Below, one piece after another: positions 7,526-13,428 of a stretch of DNA of 14,107 nt. The notes under the pieces were generated by a model that did not search any database, was not told where the DNA came from, and saw only the letters and a list, made by a program, of their open reading frames with translations. Made by a program: the position numbers and the translations under genes. Position 1 is the first letter of the stretch. Each line of letters starts with the position of its first letter. Source of the stretch: Actinomycetota bacterium (GTDB lineage Bacteria > Actinomycetota > Acidimicrobiia > Acidimicrobiales > JAMCPL01); NCBI GenBank assembly GCA_023379725.1, contig JAMCPC010000018.1, positions 1 to 14,107 on the forward strand, read 5' to 3'.

Positions 7526-7527
7526 GA

Positions 7528-7584
7528 TTACATGCTACTCCTTTTTGTATCAACTATGGTAGTCAAGCCATTGATCGTCCCCAT
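7528..7584 (-). CDS. Possible 18-residue leader peptide upstream of DUF929
   Basis: The minus-strand frame MGTINGLTTIVDTKRSSM starts at ATG 7584, with AAAAGGAG exactly 7 nt upstream, and ends in TAA 2 nt before the DUF929 ATG. It contains the ribosome site of the DUF929 gene, so its translation could couple or gate the downstream start. The peptide matches no family I recognise. The support is only the ribosome site and the spacing; it may be chance. Confidence 0.35.
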   Translation of the reverse strand: MGTINGLTTIVDTKRSSM

Positions 7585-7636
7585 CAGCTTGCTCCTTTTG
7601 CATAAGCTGTGACAGTCAAGTCCCAACAAATGCGAG

Positions 7637-7666
7637 ATGAGTCAAAGTCAAATGAGTCGAAGTCAA
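7637..7666. repeat. 15-bp tandem direct repeat, two units
   Basis: ATGAGTCAAAGTCAA (7637-7651) is directly followed by ATGAGTCGAAGTCAA (7652-7666), with one mismatch. It lies just after the stop of the gene at 7674-8234. It is a third case in this window of a short tandem duplication at a gene 3' end. Confidence 0.75.
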
Positions 7667-7673
7667 AGCGTAT

Positions 7674-8234
7674 CTACTGTGGCCCGACTCCGTCAGGCGG
7701 CCAGGGGCTGTCACCATCGTCTAGTGGAACCTCCAATGTGCGAAGTATAAATGAAACCATAGACCAGGTGCCTATAGCTCCAACCAACTCTACAAGGGTC
7801 ACCTCGTCAAACAGAGTGGCTAATTCTCCCCACACCTGCTGAGAGATTGTCCCAAGTCTGACCGTATCATCCACCGCCTTGAGTACTGCCCTATCTCTCT
7901 CGTCAAACTCGGGGTATCCCTCCCAGTCACGCACTGCCAAAAGATCGTCTTGGGGGACCTCAAATATAAATTGAGCAATGCGCCAATGCTCCGCCCACTC
8001 ATACACAGACCCGGTAGTCCACCCTATACGCATTATTATCAGCTCCCTGAGCCTGTGTGGCAGATTCTCACCTGAGAGCAGGCACATGAGTAAATCGCTC
8101 AATGCTTTGGAGTACTTCTTTTGATGCAATACAGACCTGAAAATAGACAACTTGGCAAGCATCTTCGGAACACCCACTTCCGATGCAGCTTCTATCGCCA
8201 CTTCTGTATCCAATAATGGTATTCTTGTGGACAC
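7674..8234 (-). CDS. Carboxymuconolactone decarboxylase (AhpD-like) family protein
   Basis: This 186-residue all-helical protein fits the CMD family: RELIIMRIGWTTGSVYEWAEHWRIA at residues 63-87 matches the usual E-x6-R-...-Y-x-W-x-x-H signature. The family includes gamma-carboxymuconolactone decarboxylase and AhpD-type peroxidases. The CxxC pair of AhpD is absent; the equivalent stretch reads TTGSVYEW and the only cysteine is Cys51, so peroxidase activity is unlikely. The function is therefore not assignable beyond the family. The start is GTG at 8234, since the next in-frame Met (residue 25) would cut a helix; the ribosome site is weak. It lies 69 bp after S20, and the shared strand suggests it may be read from the same transcript, although neither S20 nor VKOR informs on its role. 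Confidence 0.8.
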   Translation of the reverse strand: MSTRIPLLDTEVAIEAASEVGVPKMLAKLSIFRSVLHQKKYSKALSDLLMCLLSGENLPHRLRELIIMRIGWTTGSVYEWAEHWRIAQFIFEVPQDDLLAVRDWEGYPEFDERDRAVLKAVDDTVRLGTISQQVWGELATLFDEVTLVELVGAIGTWSMVSFILRTLEVPLDDGDSPWPPDGVGPQ

Positions 8235-8303
8235 CGTATACTACTCGCTGATTACCTGAAGATTCCCATATCTTGCTGCCTTAGATTACCCCTCTCAGGT
8301 TAC

Positions 8304-8561
8304 CTATGCGTTCGACAGCTTGCGCATAAGGCGTGACTTCCGTCTGGATGCCTGGTTTGAATGGATTATTCCCTTTGCGGCTGCGGCGTCTATGCGTTTT
8401 ATAGCTTGCCGTACCAGCTCATCAGCTCCTGACTCACCGGCTCCAATAGCTCCAAGCGCACTCTTCGTCCTGGTATGTATCTCCGAACGCACCGACTTAT
8501 TCCGCTGGTACCTTCGTTCATTCTGCCTGTTTCTCTTTATCTGGCTCTTGATGTTTGCCAT
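8304..8561 (-). CDS. rpsT: 30S ribosomal protein S20
   Basis: This 85-residue, very basic protein starts MANIKSQIKRNRQNERR and ends KGIIHSNQASRRKSRLMRKL, the standard S20 pattern and length. It binds 16S rRNA in the small subunit body. It sits 46 bp downstream of holA, a common pairing in bacteria. There is no Shine-Dalgarno sequence before the ATG. Instead an extended -10 element lies only 9 nt upstream, which suggests a nearly leaderless transcript in addition to any read-through from holA. Confidence 0.97.
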   Translation of the reverse strand: MANIKSQIKRNRQNERRYQRNKSVRSEIHTRTKSALGAIGAGESGADELVRQAIKRIDAAAAKGIIHSNQASRRKSRLMRKLSNA

Positions 8562-8570
8562 AGGAATGTA

Positions 8571-8579
8571 ATTATATCA
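8571..8579 (-). promoter_or_regulatory. Extended -10 promoter element for rpsT
   Basis: The minus strand reads TGATATAAT (8579-8571), a perfect extended -10 (TG-n-TATAAT). Only 9 nt separate it from the rpsT ATG, so transcription should start 0-3 nt before the start codon. No good -35 is visible, which an extended -10 can tolerate. Confidence 0.5.
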
Positions 8580-8607
8580 GGTCCCGTCACCATGTGCGAA
8601 TCGCCAA

Positions 8608-9762
8608 TTAATGAGGTCTTGTCCTTGTTGCCCTGACACCCTGCCTTGCACCCTGCCTGACAGCGGGGCGTACAGTGCGTAATTTGCTCAATCTCCCCAC
8701 CAGTATCTCAAGTATGGTGATAGCAGGTAGAGCTGTCTTCCCCCTCAAATCCAGGTCGGCCTGAGCCAGGAGCGATATTGCACGAGAGCTATCAGTGTAC
8801 CCGAGTTGGCGCGAAAGACGTAATGCCTTCTCTCCCAGGAACTTTGACTTTACTCCGATCACCTCAGCGGCCTGGTTTCCATCTCTTAGCGCCAAACCAT
8901 CCAATCGCAGAGCCGCTTCATAATGGCGATACAAGATCGTGAGTATCGCTAAAGGATAAAATTCCCCTGCAAATACCAGTCTGTGTAGATTCTCTATCGC
9001 CAAAGAAGCATTACCCGCATCTATGGCATCAGTCAGATCCCATGACGGTAGCACACCGGCTTCGCCAACAAACGGTTCCAAGTCTCTCTCGGAGAGCACG
9101 GCACCTTCTCCATAAGTGGCAACCAGGATGCCAAGCAAACCGTCCAGACGGGCAATATCCTCCCCAAGGCGATTCTGCAGCCAATTCTCGGCACTGGGAT
9201 CCATTTTTATGGGCGACCTGGAGAGTCGGTCATGTATCCACTTGGGGCGCTGCCTCTCCGCTGGGGACGTTGCATCCACTATGACCCCCGATTCTCCTAC
9301 CCTCTTACGCAATGAAGCTGGGACTGTCCTCTCACCTCCCGCAATGACCAGAAACACGTCATCTGTCATATCATCAATTGCGCTGACCAGTCGGGATATG
9401 TCCGCACCTGGCATCTTTCCTGCTTGTCTCAGTACTACGATCCTCCTATCTGCGACAAACGGGGGAGTGGATAAGGCTTCAGCAACTTGCAGGATGTCTA
9501 CAGGATCTGAGTCGGGACCACCATACTCCTCCACCACCATCGAAGGTTCTAAGTCCCCACACAGTCTTTCCAGCAGATCGACCAGGCTATTATCGACCAA
9601 ACTCTGATCGGTCCCGTCGACCAGGTAGAGCGATGCCTCCAATTTGGCAGACTTGACAGACTTGCTCGGCTTGGCAGAGTGACTCGAACCCTCCTGGGCT
9701 GATGACTTGCCCAGCCTATCAGGCTTGTCCAGCTTGGCGGACTTACCCGGTTGGTCATTCAT
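8608..9762 (-). CDS. holA: DNA polymerase III delta subunit
   Basis: The protein (384 residues from the ATG at 9762; a TTG just before it is in frame) matches clamp-loader delta. After residue about 45 it reads ASLYLVDGTDQSLVDNSL, then FVADRRIVVLRQAGK, FLVIAGGERTVPASLRKRV, WIHDRLSRSPIKMD, the helix LGEDIARLDGLLGIL, and the C-terminal collar SWDLTDAIDAGNASLAIENLHRL with ILTILYRHYEAALRL. Delta opens the beta clamp during loading. It lies directly before rpsT, as in many bacteria. The first 45 residues are Lys/Ser-rich with repeated KSAKL/KSVKSAKL motifs and are not part of the usual delta, which begins near LYLVDG. The start codon abuts a 47-bp mini-element, and the only ribosome-site candidate (GAGG, 11 nt upstream) lies in it. 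The gene overlaps the folP2 stop by 8 bases. Confidence 0.93.
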   Translation of the reverse strand: MNDQPGKSAKLDKPDRLGKSSAQEGSSHSAKPSKSVKSAKLEASLYLVDGTDQSLVDNSLVDLLERLCGDLEPSMVVEEYGGPDSDPVDILQVAEALSTPPFVADRRIVVLRQAGKMPGADISRLVSAIDDMTDDVFLVIAGGERTVPASLRKRVGESGVIVDATSPAERQRPKWIHDRLSRSPIKMDPSAENWLQNRLGEDIARLDGLLGILVATYGEGAVLSERDLEPFVGEAGVLPSWDLTDAIDAGNASLAIENLHRLVFAGEFYPLAILTILYRHYEAALRLDGLALRDGNQAAEVIGVKSKFLGEKALRLSRQLGYTDSSRAISLLAQADLDLRGKTALPAITILEILVGRLSKLRTVRPAVRQGARQGVRATRTRPH

Positions 9763-10711
9763 CAATTTTTACGCCTCGGATACCCCGTCCGTGAGAGCGG
9801 GTAGTTGACATCGCTTGCACTGAAGTCGTACTCAACGGCTCTACCAGTCGCTCCAGGGTATTTCTTACCATACATGCCGATCTGACATCATGCACCCGAA
9901 GCACCCTACAGCCGAGCATGATGCCTATAGAGAGAGCCGAACAGGTGGCATCTCCACGCTCGTCTATTCCAAGTCCAAGAAACTCGCCGAGGAAATCCTT
10001 GTTGGAAGCGGCCAAAAAAAGAGGGTACCCCATCTGGGCAAAGAGAGGGGAGGCACCGAGTAAGGAAATAGAATGCTCGGTAGATTTACCAAGGTCAAGA
10101 CCGGGATCGATTATAATCCTGTCAGGCGATATACCTGCTCTTAGTGCATCTGCCACTTTTACTTCCAGATATTGTTTGACAGTCTTTACTACGTCGTCAT
10201 AGACAGGCTCTGGGTCGTATACTCTCGGCTTCAATCTGATGTGAGTAGCCACTACTGTCCCCTGAGCGCGCGACACAGCTTCCAGATAGCCCGTGTCCTG
10301 AAAGCCACTTATATCATTTGCCATTACAGCGCCGACTTTCAGCGCTTCCTCTACCACCTTTGTTCTCCAGGTATCCACTGCAATCGGTATGTCAAACCGC
10401 TTCTTCAACTCCTCTACAGCTGGTACCACCCTATCCAACTCCTCCTCCACGCTGACGTAATCCCCTATACCGGCCTTTACTCCACCAACCTCCAGCACGT
10501 CAGCGCCCTCAGATACCAGCACGCCAGCTTTATCGACCAACGCGTTCAATTCGTATGTCTCGCCCGCATCATAAAATGAGTCAGGTGTCCTATTCAAGAT
10601 ACCAACCACCAATGCACGGGTAGATAGATCATAAATCCGGTCACCCAGAGTAAGGATAGGGATGTCTGCCCTCGCAGACTCTGACGAATGGTAGATATCA
10701 ATCAAAGACAT
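9755..10711 (-). CDS. folP2: FolP2-type dihydropteroate synthase-like protein
   Basis: This 318-residue TIM-barrel protein shows the DHPS blocks: VVGILNRTPDSFYDAG (residues 35-50), VLEVGGVKAG (72-81), IAVDTWR (110-116), NDISG (132-136), IIIDPGLDLGKSTEHS (199-214), AASNKDFLGE (234-243) and RVHDV (272-276). The forms NRTPDSFYD, VGGVKAG and SNKD are those of the actinobacterial paralogue FolP2, not of canonical FolP1 (NVTPDSFSD, SRK). Mycobacterial FolP2 has been reported to lack measurable DHPS activity, so a folate role is uncertain. The C-terminal 17 residues (from Ser302) are encoded by an inserted mini-element. Without it the frame would end SVQAI-stop with a 4-nt ATGA overlap onto holA. 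The ribosome site before the ATG is poor. Confidence 0.85.
   Translation of the reverse strand: MSLIDIYHSSESARADIPILTLGDRIYDLSTRALVVGILNRTPDSFYDAGETYELNALVDKAGVLVSEGADVLEVGGVKAGIGDYVSVEEELDRVVPAVEELKKRFDIPIAVDTWRTKVVEEALKVGAVMANDISGFQDTGYLEAVSRAQGTVVATHIRLKPRVYDPEPVYDDVVKTVKQYLEVKVADALRAGISPDRIIIDPGLDLGKSTEHSISLLGASPLFAQMGYPLFLAASNKDFLGEFLGLGIDERGDATCSALSIGIMLGCRVLRVHDVRSACMVRNTLERLVEPLSTTSVQAMSTTRSHGRGIRGVKIDE
9763..9809 (-). mobile_element. 47-bp mini-element with both ends of the IscB element joined
   Basis: Read on the minus strand it begins GTCAACTACCCGC, as the IscB element's omega-RNA end does (GTCAACTACCCCGC), and finishes GGTATCCGAGGCGTAAAAA-TTG, as the element's other end does. Positions 9758-9784 match 11495-11521 at 25 of 27 bases. 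It has no interior, so it resembles a MITE or palindrome-associated element mobilised in trans. The flank on the + strand is TTCAT, as for the full element. Removing it restores an ATGA stop/start overlap between folP2 and holA. Confidence 0.75.
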
Positions 10712-10767
10712 CTAATGGCCTGTCTAGTGGTCTTTCCCGCAATAGCTAACTCACTAAACAATGCTCA

Positions 10768-11499
10768 CTAAAAGAGCCTTGTTGACAGCGCTTTACGATA
10801 CTTCAACACAATAGGATCGCCGGAATCCATGGACTCCAGCAAATCCAGGTACTCTTGGCGAGCTTCGGGGTCGTCTTTTACCGATTCAAGCAGAGAATCC
10901 AAGTGATTCGACAAATCAGCCGACGGTACATCTACACCGTTCATCATAAGGCGTGCACGGGCAGCTATTTTCCTGGTATCCGGGTTCTCCGGTATCTTCT
11001 CGAGTAACTCAAGAGCCCCCGCAGGATCCCCTGTATCGCACCTCAAGGTGGCAAGTGCTGTAATCGCGCCCGGGTGATCCGGCTCCAGCTCCAGCGCCTT
11101 CAACAACGATTCCTCATCCCCGGCTTTTATCAGCAAGCCCACTTCCGAATCATCTTCCTGAGTGGATTCACCAGGCTCACCGGCCAATTTGACCAGCCAT
11201 TCCCTTACCTGAGATTCACCCAGCGCCCCAATAAAACCATCCACCACCTTGCGATCCTTGATTCCCACGACCATAGGTATGGATTGCACCTGGAATGCGG
11301 CGGATACAGCAGGGTTTTCATCTACGTTTACCTTTACGAGTTCGACCTGGCCATTATAAGAATCGACCAGCTTCTCCACAACAGGGCCTAATGTCCTGCA
11401 CGGCCCACACCATGGAGCCCACAGATCCACTACAACAGGAACCTGCTGCGACCTGTCCAGTACATCACTTTCAAATGTAGCATCAGTTGCGTTCTTCAT
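10768..11499 (-). CDS. Thioredoxin-TPR protein (CnoX/YbbN-like)
   Basis: This 243-residue protein has an N-terminal thioredoxin domain with the active site APWCGPC (Trp30, Cys31, Cys34) and cis-proline in SIP (Pro75), followed by an acidic linker (about 107-120) and a helical C-terminal half of TPR-like repeats, for example LLKALELEPDHPGAITALATL and ALELLEKIPENPD. This is the layout of E. coli YbbN/CnoX, a chaperone-linked thioredoxin, but with an intact CGPC. It probably works in the cytosol as a redox or chaperone-linked protein. Its ATG (11499) directly abuts the IscB element; the GAGG ribosome site, 11 nt upstream, is supplied by the element end. The folP2 gene follows after 56 bp, so insertion may have separated trx from its native promoter. 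Confidence 0.92.
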   Translation of the reverse strand: MKNATDATFESDVLDRSQQVPVVVDLWAPWCGPCRTLGPVVEKLVDSYNGQVELVKVNVDENPAVSAAFQVQSIPMVVGIKDRKVVDGFIGALGESQVREWLVKLAGEPGESTQEDDSEVGLLIKAGDEESLLKALELEPDHPGAITALATLRCDTGDPAGALELLEKIPENPDTRKIAARARLMMNGVDVPSADLSNHLDSLLESVKDDPEARQEYLDLLESMDSGDPIVLKYRKALSTRLF

Positions 11500-11505
11500 C
11501 AGTTT

Positions 11506-13083
11506 TCACGCCTCGGATACCTCGCCCTTTTGGGCGAGGAGGAGAGGCGCTTCCTCCTTTCTAGTGTATCCATAACCATCTGCTCGTTGCAAAACCGTGC
11601 AGTTCTTTGCAGAAATGCCATCCACCCTACCCACACGAATATATCCAGATGAACGCACACTCACACGATCAACATGAACACCACTGTGCTTACCTTTTGG
11701 TACCACCGCGCGCACTAAATCACCCGTGCGTAAGCCGTGATGGGTCTTGGTTCGTGGTAAGCTCAAACGAGGAAAACCGTATTTGTCCGGTTTCGCTCTT
11801 TGGTGCTGGCCTCGTCCCGTACAGTCAACAATCAAAACACTGTTTGGTACTGCACCAACGGCATTAACTGTACCTACGCACAGAGCATCCAGTGTGTGGG
11901 ATTTGGCAATACCTTGTCGACTACGATTCCACTTGGTTCGTCCGCCTGTGCCGGTCTCAACCGGCAGTCTTGTTTTCAGGAGTTCTCGCCATAATGCCCA
12001 TCGGGTAGAATTAACTGCTGCTGCATCTTTTAGGGAAACCTTAGCCTGAGTGGTGACTCTGACGACGATCTTCCTTCCTTTTTGTCCTCCAAAATGCCGC
12101 TCACACCATGCTTCCACATCCTCGGAGCCTTTGGATTCGTTGCAGGGCATGCAGGCGAGGGTAAGGTTTGATATCCGATCAGTCCCACCTCTGGAGCGAG
12201 CCAGAATGTGCTCGATCTGTAGGGGCACATTTTTAATTCCACAATACGCACACTTCCTATCCCATTTCTCAAGAAGATATTCTCGTACCTCGCAACCTGC
12301 CAAAGTGCCCTGTTGATATTCAACTCCTGAAATCTTGGAGTTTTGCATTACCTGAGTGTCAAAGCGCACCAATTCCATTACCAGACTCGTAACCGGAGCC
12401 CACCTGGACAGACGATTTACCCACGATGTGGTAGTTGCGACTCGGTGGAAAAGACTTGGTGGAAGGCGATACTGGCGATATCCGTTATCCACGAAATTAC
12501 GCTCTTTGAGACACGTTCCACAGTATCCACTCCCATGTTTTGCATTTTTCCCACATGCCCGACAAGCCTGTGGGTGACGATTGTTCCATCGTGGAGCACG
12601 ATAACGTAGATTGGCCGAGCGCCTACGTCGGCGATAGCCGACTCGTTGTCCCATCTTCTCGTGAATACGTTGCCCACGATGGTCGAGCTGGATCGACACC
12701 AGCCCGTGAGTTATACCGGACTCATCCACGCGGGCACAGACAATACCGGTGTGCTTGGAACCAGGGTCAATCTTTATAATGACTCCTGAAACCTCACACT
12801 GTTCTACTTCTTTATCCACCAATCTAATCACGAATGGAGCCAAGCGGTGGATCCTGGCTCGTCCGGACTTAAGTAACTTGCGTGCCCTGGCTGGATGACA
12901 GGGCATCAGAGGGTTCCCGTGCTTGTCGAGCACGAACACCCGTGATGCGGTACTACCAAGTAGGGCAATAACGCCCCTTGCTCCTGCTTCCTCGGATTGC
13001 TCCGAAGTCACAGAGTGACTGTCTCTTGGAGAGGTAAGCTCCAAGAAACGATCCTCTTGACCATGTTGCACACCAGTTGTCAT
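11506..13083 (-). CDS. iscB: IscB RNA-guided nuclease (RuvC/HNH)
   Basis: Numbering is from the ATG at 13083 (525 residues). The domains in order are: the PLMP domain (VFVLDKHGNPLMPCHPARARKLL-like, about 49-72); RuvC-I IKIDPGSKHTG with Asp106; the bridge helix GYRRRRRSANLRYR (149-162); a four-cysteine insertion (CRAC, CGTC, 174-191); LPPSLFHRV; RuvC-II LVMELVRF with Glu237; HNH CAYC...LQIEHILARSRGG...NLTLACMPCNESKG (278-318; His292); RuvC-III SHTLDALCVG (His396, Asp399); and a C-terminal TAM-recognition domain (GDLVRAVVPKGKHSG...). All catalytic residues are present. IscB, the Cas9 ancestor family, cuts DNA guided by an omega RNA. The ATG has GGAGG 10 nt upstream. Most IscBs start just before the PLMP domain, so GTG at 12939 is a serious alternative, and codons 1-48 may be omega RNA rather than protein. 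An in-frame TTG at 13200 exists but is unlikely. The last residues are encoded by the element end. Confidence 0.9.
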   Translation of the reverse strand: MTTGVQHGQEDRFLELTSPRDSHSVTSEQSEEAGARGVIALLGSTASRVFVLDKHGNPLMPCHPARARKLLKSGRARIHRLAPFVIRLVDKEVEQCEVSGVIIKIDPGSKHTGIVCARVDESGITHGLVSIQLDHRGQRIHEKMGQRVGYRRRRRSANLRYRAPRWNNRHPQACRACGKNAKHGSGYCGTCLKERNFVDNGYRQYRLPPSLFHRVATTTSWVNRLSRWAPVTSLVMELVRFDTQVMQNSKISGVEYQQGTLAGCEVREYLLEKWDRKCAYCGIKNVPLQIEHILARSRGGTDRISNLTLACMPCNESKGSEDVEAWCERHFGGQKGRKIVVRVTTQAKVSLKDAAAVNSTRWALWRELLKTRLPVETGTGGRTKWNRSRQGIAKSHTLDALCVGTVNAVGAVPNSVLIVDCTGRGQHQRAKPDKYGFPRLSLPRTKTHHGLRTGDLVRAVVPKGKHSGVHVDRVSVRSSGYIRVGRVDGISAKNCTVLQRADGYGYTRKEEAPLLLAQKGEVSEA

Positions 13084-13302
13084 GTGTCTACGACCTCCGC
13101 GCCCCGTTTCGTCCTTGCCCTTACGGTTGTCTACTGACGCGGATTCAAGAGCCTGGGACTGAGGAGGCATCCCAGGGTTGGTCTTTTCACTTATGTACAA
13201 CGTAGATATTTTGTCTCACCTTCTTTCTAATATCTCGGTCTGGTCAACCTGGGCTTCCGGGACATTCCCGCAAGCCCCGTCCATTAGGGCGGGGTAGTTG
13301 AC
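12961..13302 (-). ncRNA. Predicted omega RNA scaffold of IscB
   Basis: The region upstream of the PLMP-coding part, where IscB omega RNAs lie, holds consecutive inverted repeats (+ strand coordinates): 13275-13294 (8-bp stem, one wobble); CGGGA-cat-TCCCG 13258-13270; CCTGGGA...TCCCAGG 13152-13176; TCTTGGAG...CTCCAAGA 13024-13046; AGTCAC-aga-GTGACT 13006-13020; TCGGA-ttgc-TCCGA 12992-13005; GGGC...GCCC 12963-12976. Three abut one another. Family knowledge places the guide at the RNA's 5' end, outside the element. The 3' limit is not determined. Confidence 0.6.
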
Positions 13303-13320
13303 ACTATTGACGATACCTGC
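13303..13320 (-). other. Predicted guide segment of the omega RNA
   Basis: The minus strand reads GCAGGTATCGTCAATAGT immediately before the element terminus GTCAAC. In IscB loci the omega RNA begins in flanking DNA, which serves as the guide. The length is set by analogy (about 16-20 nt). It is chromosomal sequence from the dsrE-trx spacer. Confidence 0.45.
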
Positions 13321-13368
13321 TCACGACGGATAAAATGCACAAAAGGAAAAACAACCATTCTACCAGGC

Positions 13369-13374
13369 ATTATA
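13369..13374 (-). promoter_or_regulatory. Possible -10 box for omega RNA/iscB
   Basis: The minus strand has a perfect TATAAT at 13374-13369, about 50 nt upstream of the predicted guide. A start near 13361 would read through guide, scaffold and iscB. No convincing -35 is seen at 16-18 bp, so this rests on the -10 and position alone. Confidence 0.3.
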
Positions 13375-13385
13375 AGTACATTACA

Positions 13386-13414
13386 AGTCCTACAACCGTT
13401 GACGGAATAGGACT
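13386..13414. other. Two-tier hairpin after the DsrE-like gene
   Basis: AGTCCTA (13386-13392) pairs with TAGGACT (13408-13414), and inside it CCG (13396-13398) pairs with CGG (13403-13405) around a 4-nt loop. It lies 15 bp beyond the DsrE-like stop and could act as a terminator or mRNA 3' end. No T-run follows on the minus strand, so an intrinsic terminator is unproven. Confidence 0.4.
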
Positions 13415-13428
13415 GCACGCACTAAGGT

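Larger units (their letters stand above)
11500..13302 (-). mobile_element. IscB-encoding IS200/IS605-type element without a transposase
   Basis: The boundaries come from comparison with the 47-bp mini-element. One end is CAGTTTTCACGCCTCGG from 11500, preceded on the + strand by TTCAT (11495-11499). The other end is GTAGTTGAC finishing at 13302. Subterminal hairpins are present at both ends: CCTCGCCC-tttt-GGGCGAGG (11520-11539, perfect) and CCCCGTCC-atta-GGGCGGGG (13275-13294). The only gene is iscB. No Y1 transposase (tnpA) is present, so it would need one in trans. There is no target duplication, as expected for single-strand peel-and-paste transposition. Confidence 0.75.

Noticed and set aside
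7303..7527. Long open frames on both strands over the DUF929 5' end
   Set aside because: They are by-products of low-complexity repetitive codons in the DUF929 N-tail and have no recognisable domain.
7674..8234. AhpD-type alkyl hydroperoxidase
   Set aside because: The CxxC pair is absent; only the general CMD family call is kept.
8235..8303. Regulatory RNA or terminator between S20 and the CMD-family gene
   Set aside because: Only a distant 6-bp inverted repeat (ACCTGA/TCAGGT) is visible, with no T-run or known motif.
13084..13200. Extension of iscB to the TTG at 13200
   Set aside because: This adds residues with no family counterpart over a hairpin-rich region, and there is no well-placed ribosome site.
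13386..13414. Strong hairpin after the DsrE-like gene as an intrinsic terminator
   Set aside because: No T-rich run follows on the minus strand, so it is recorded only as an inverted repeat.
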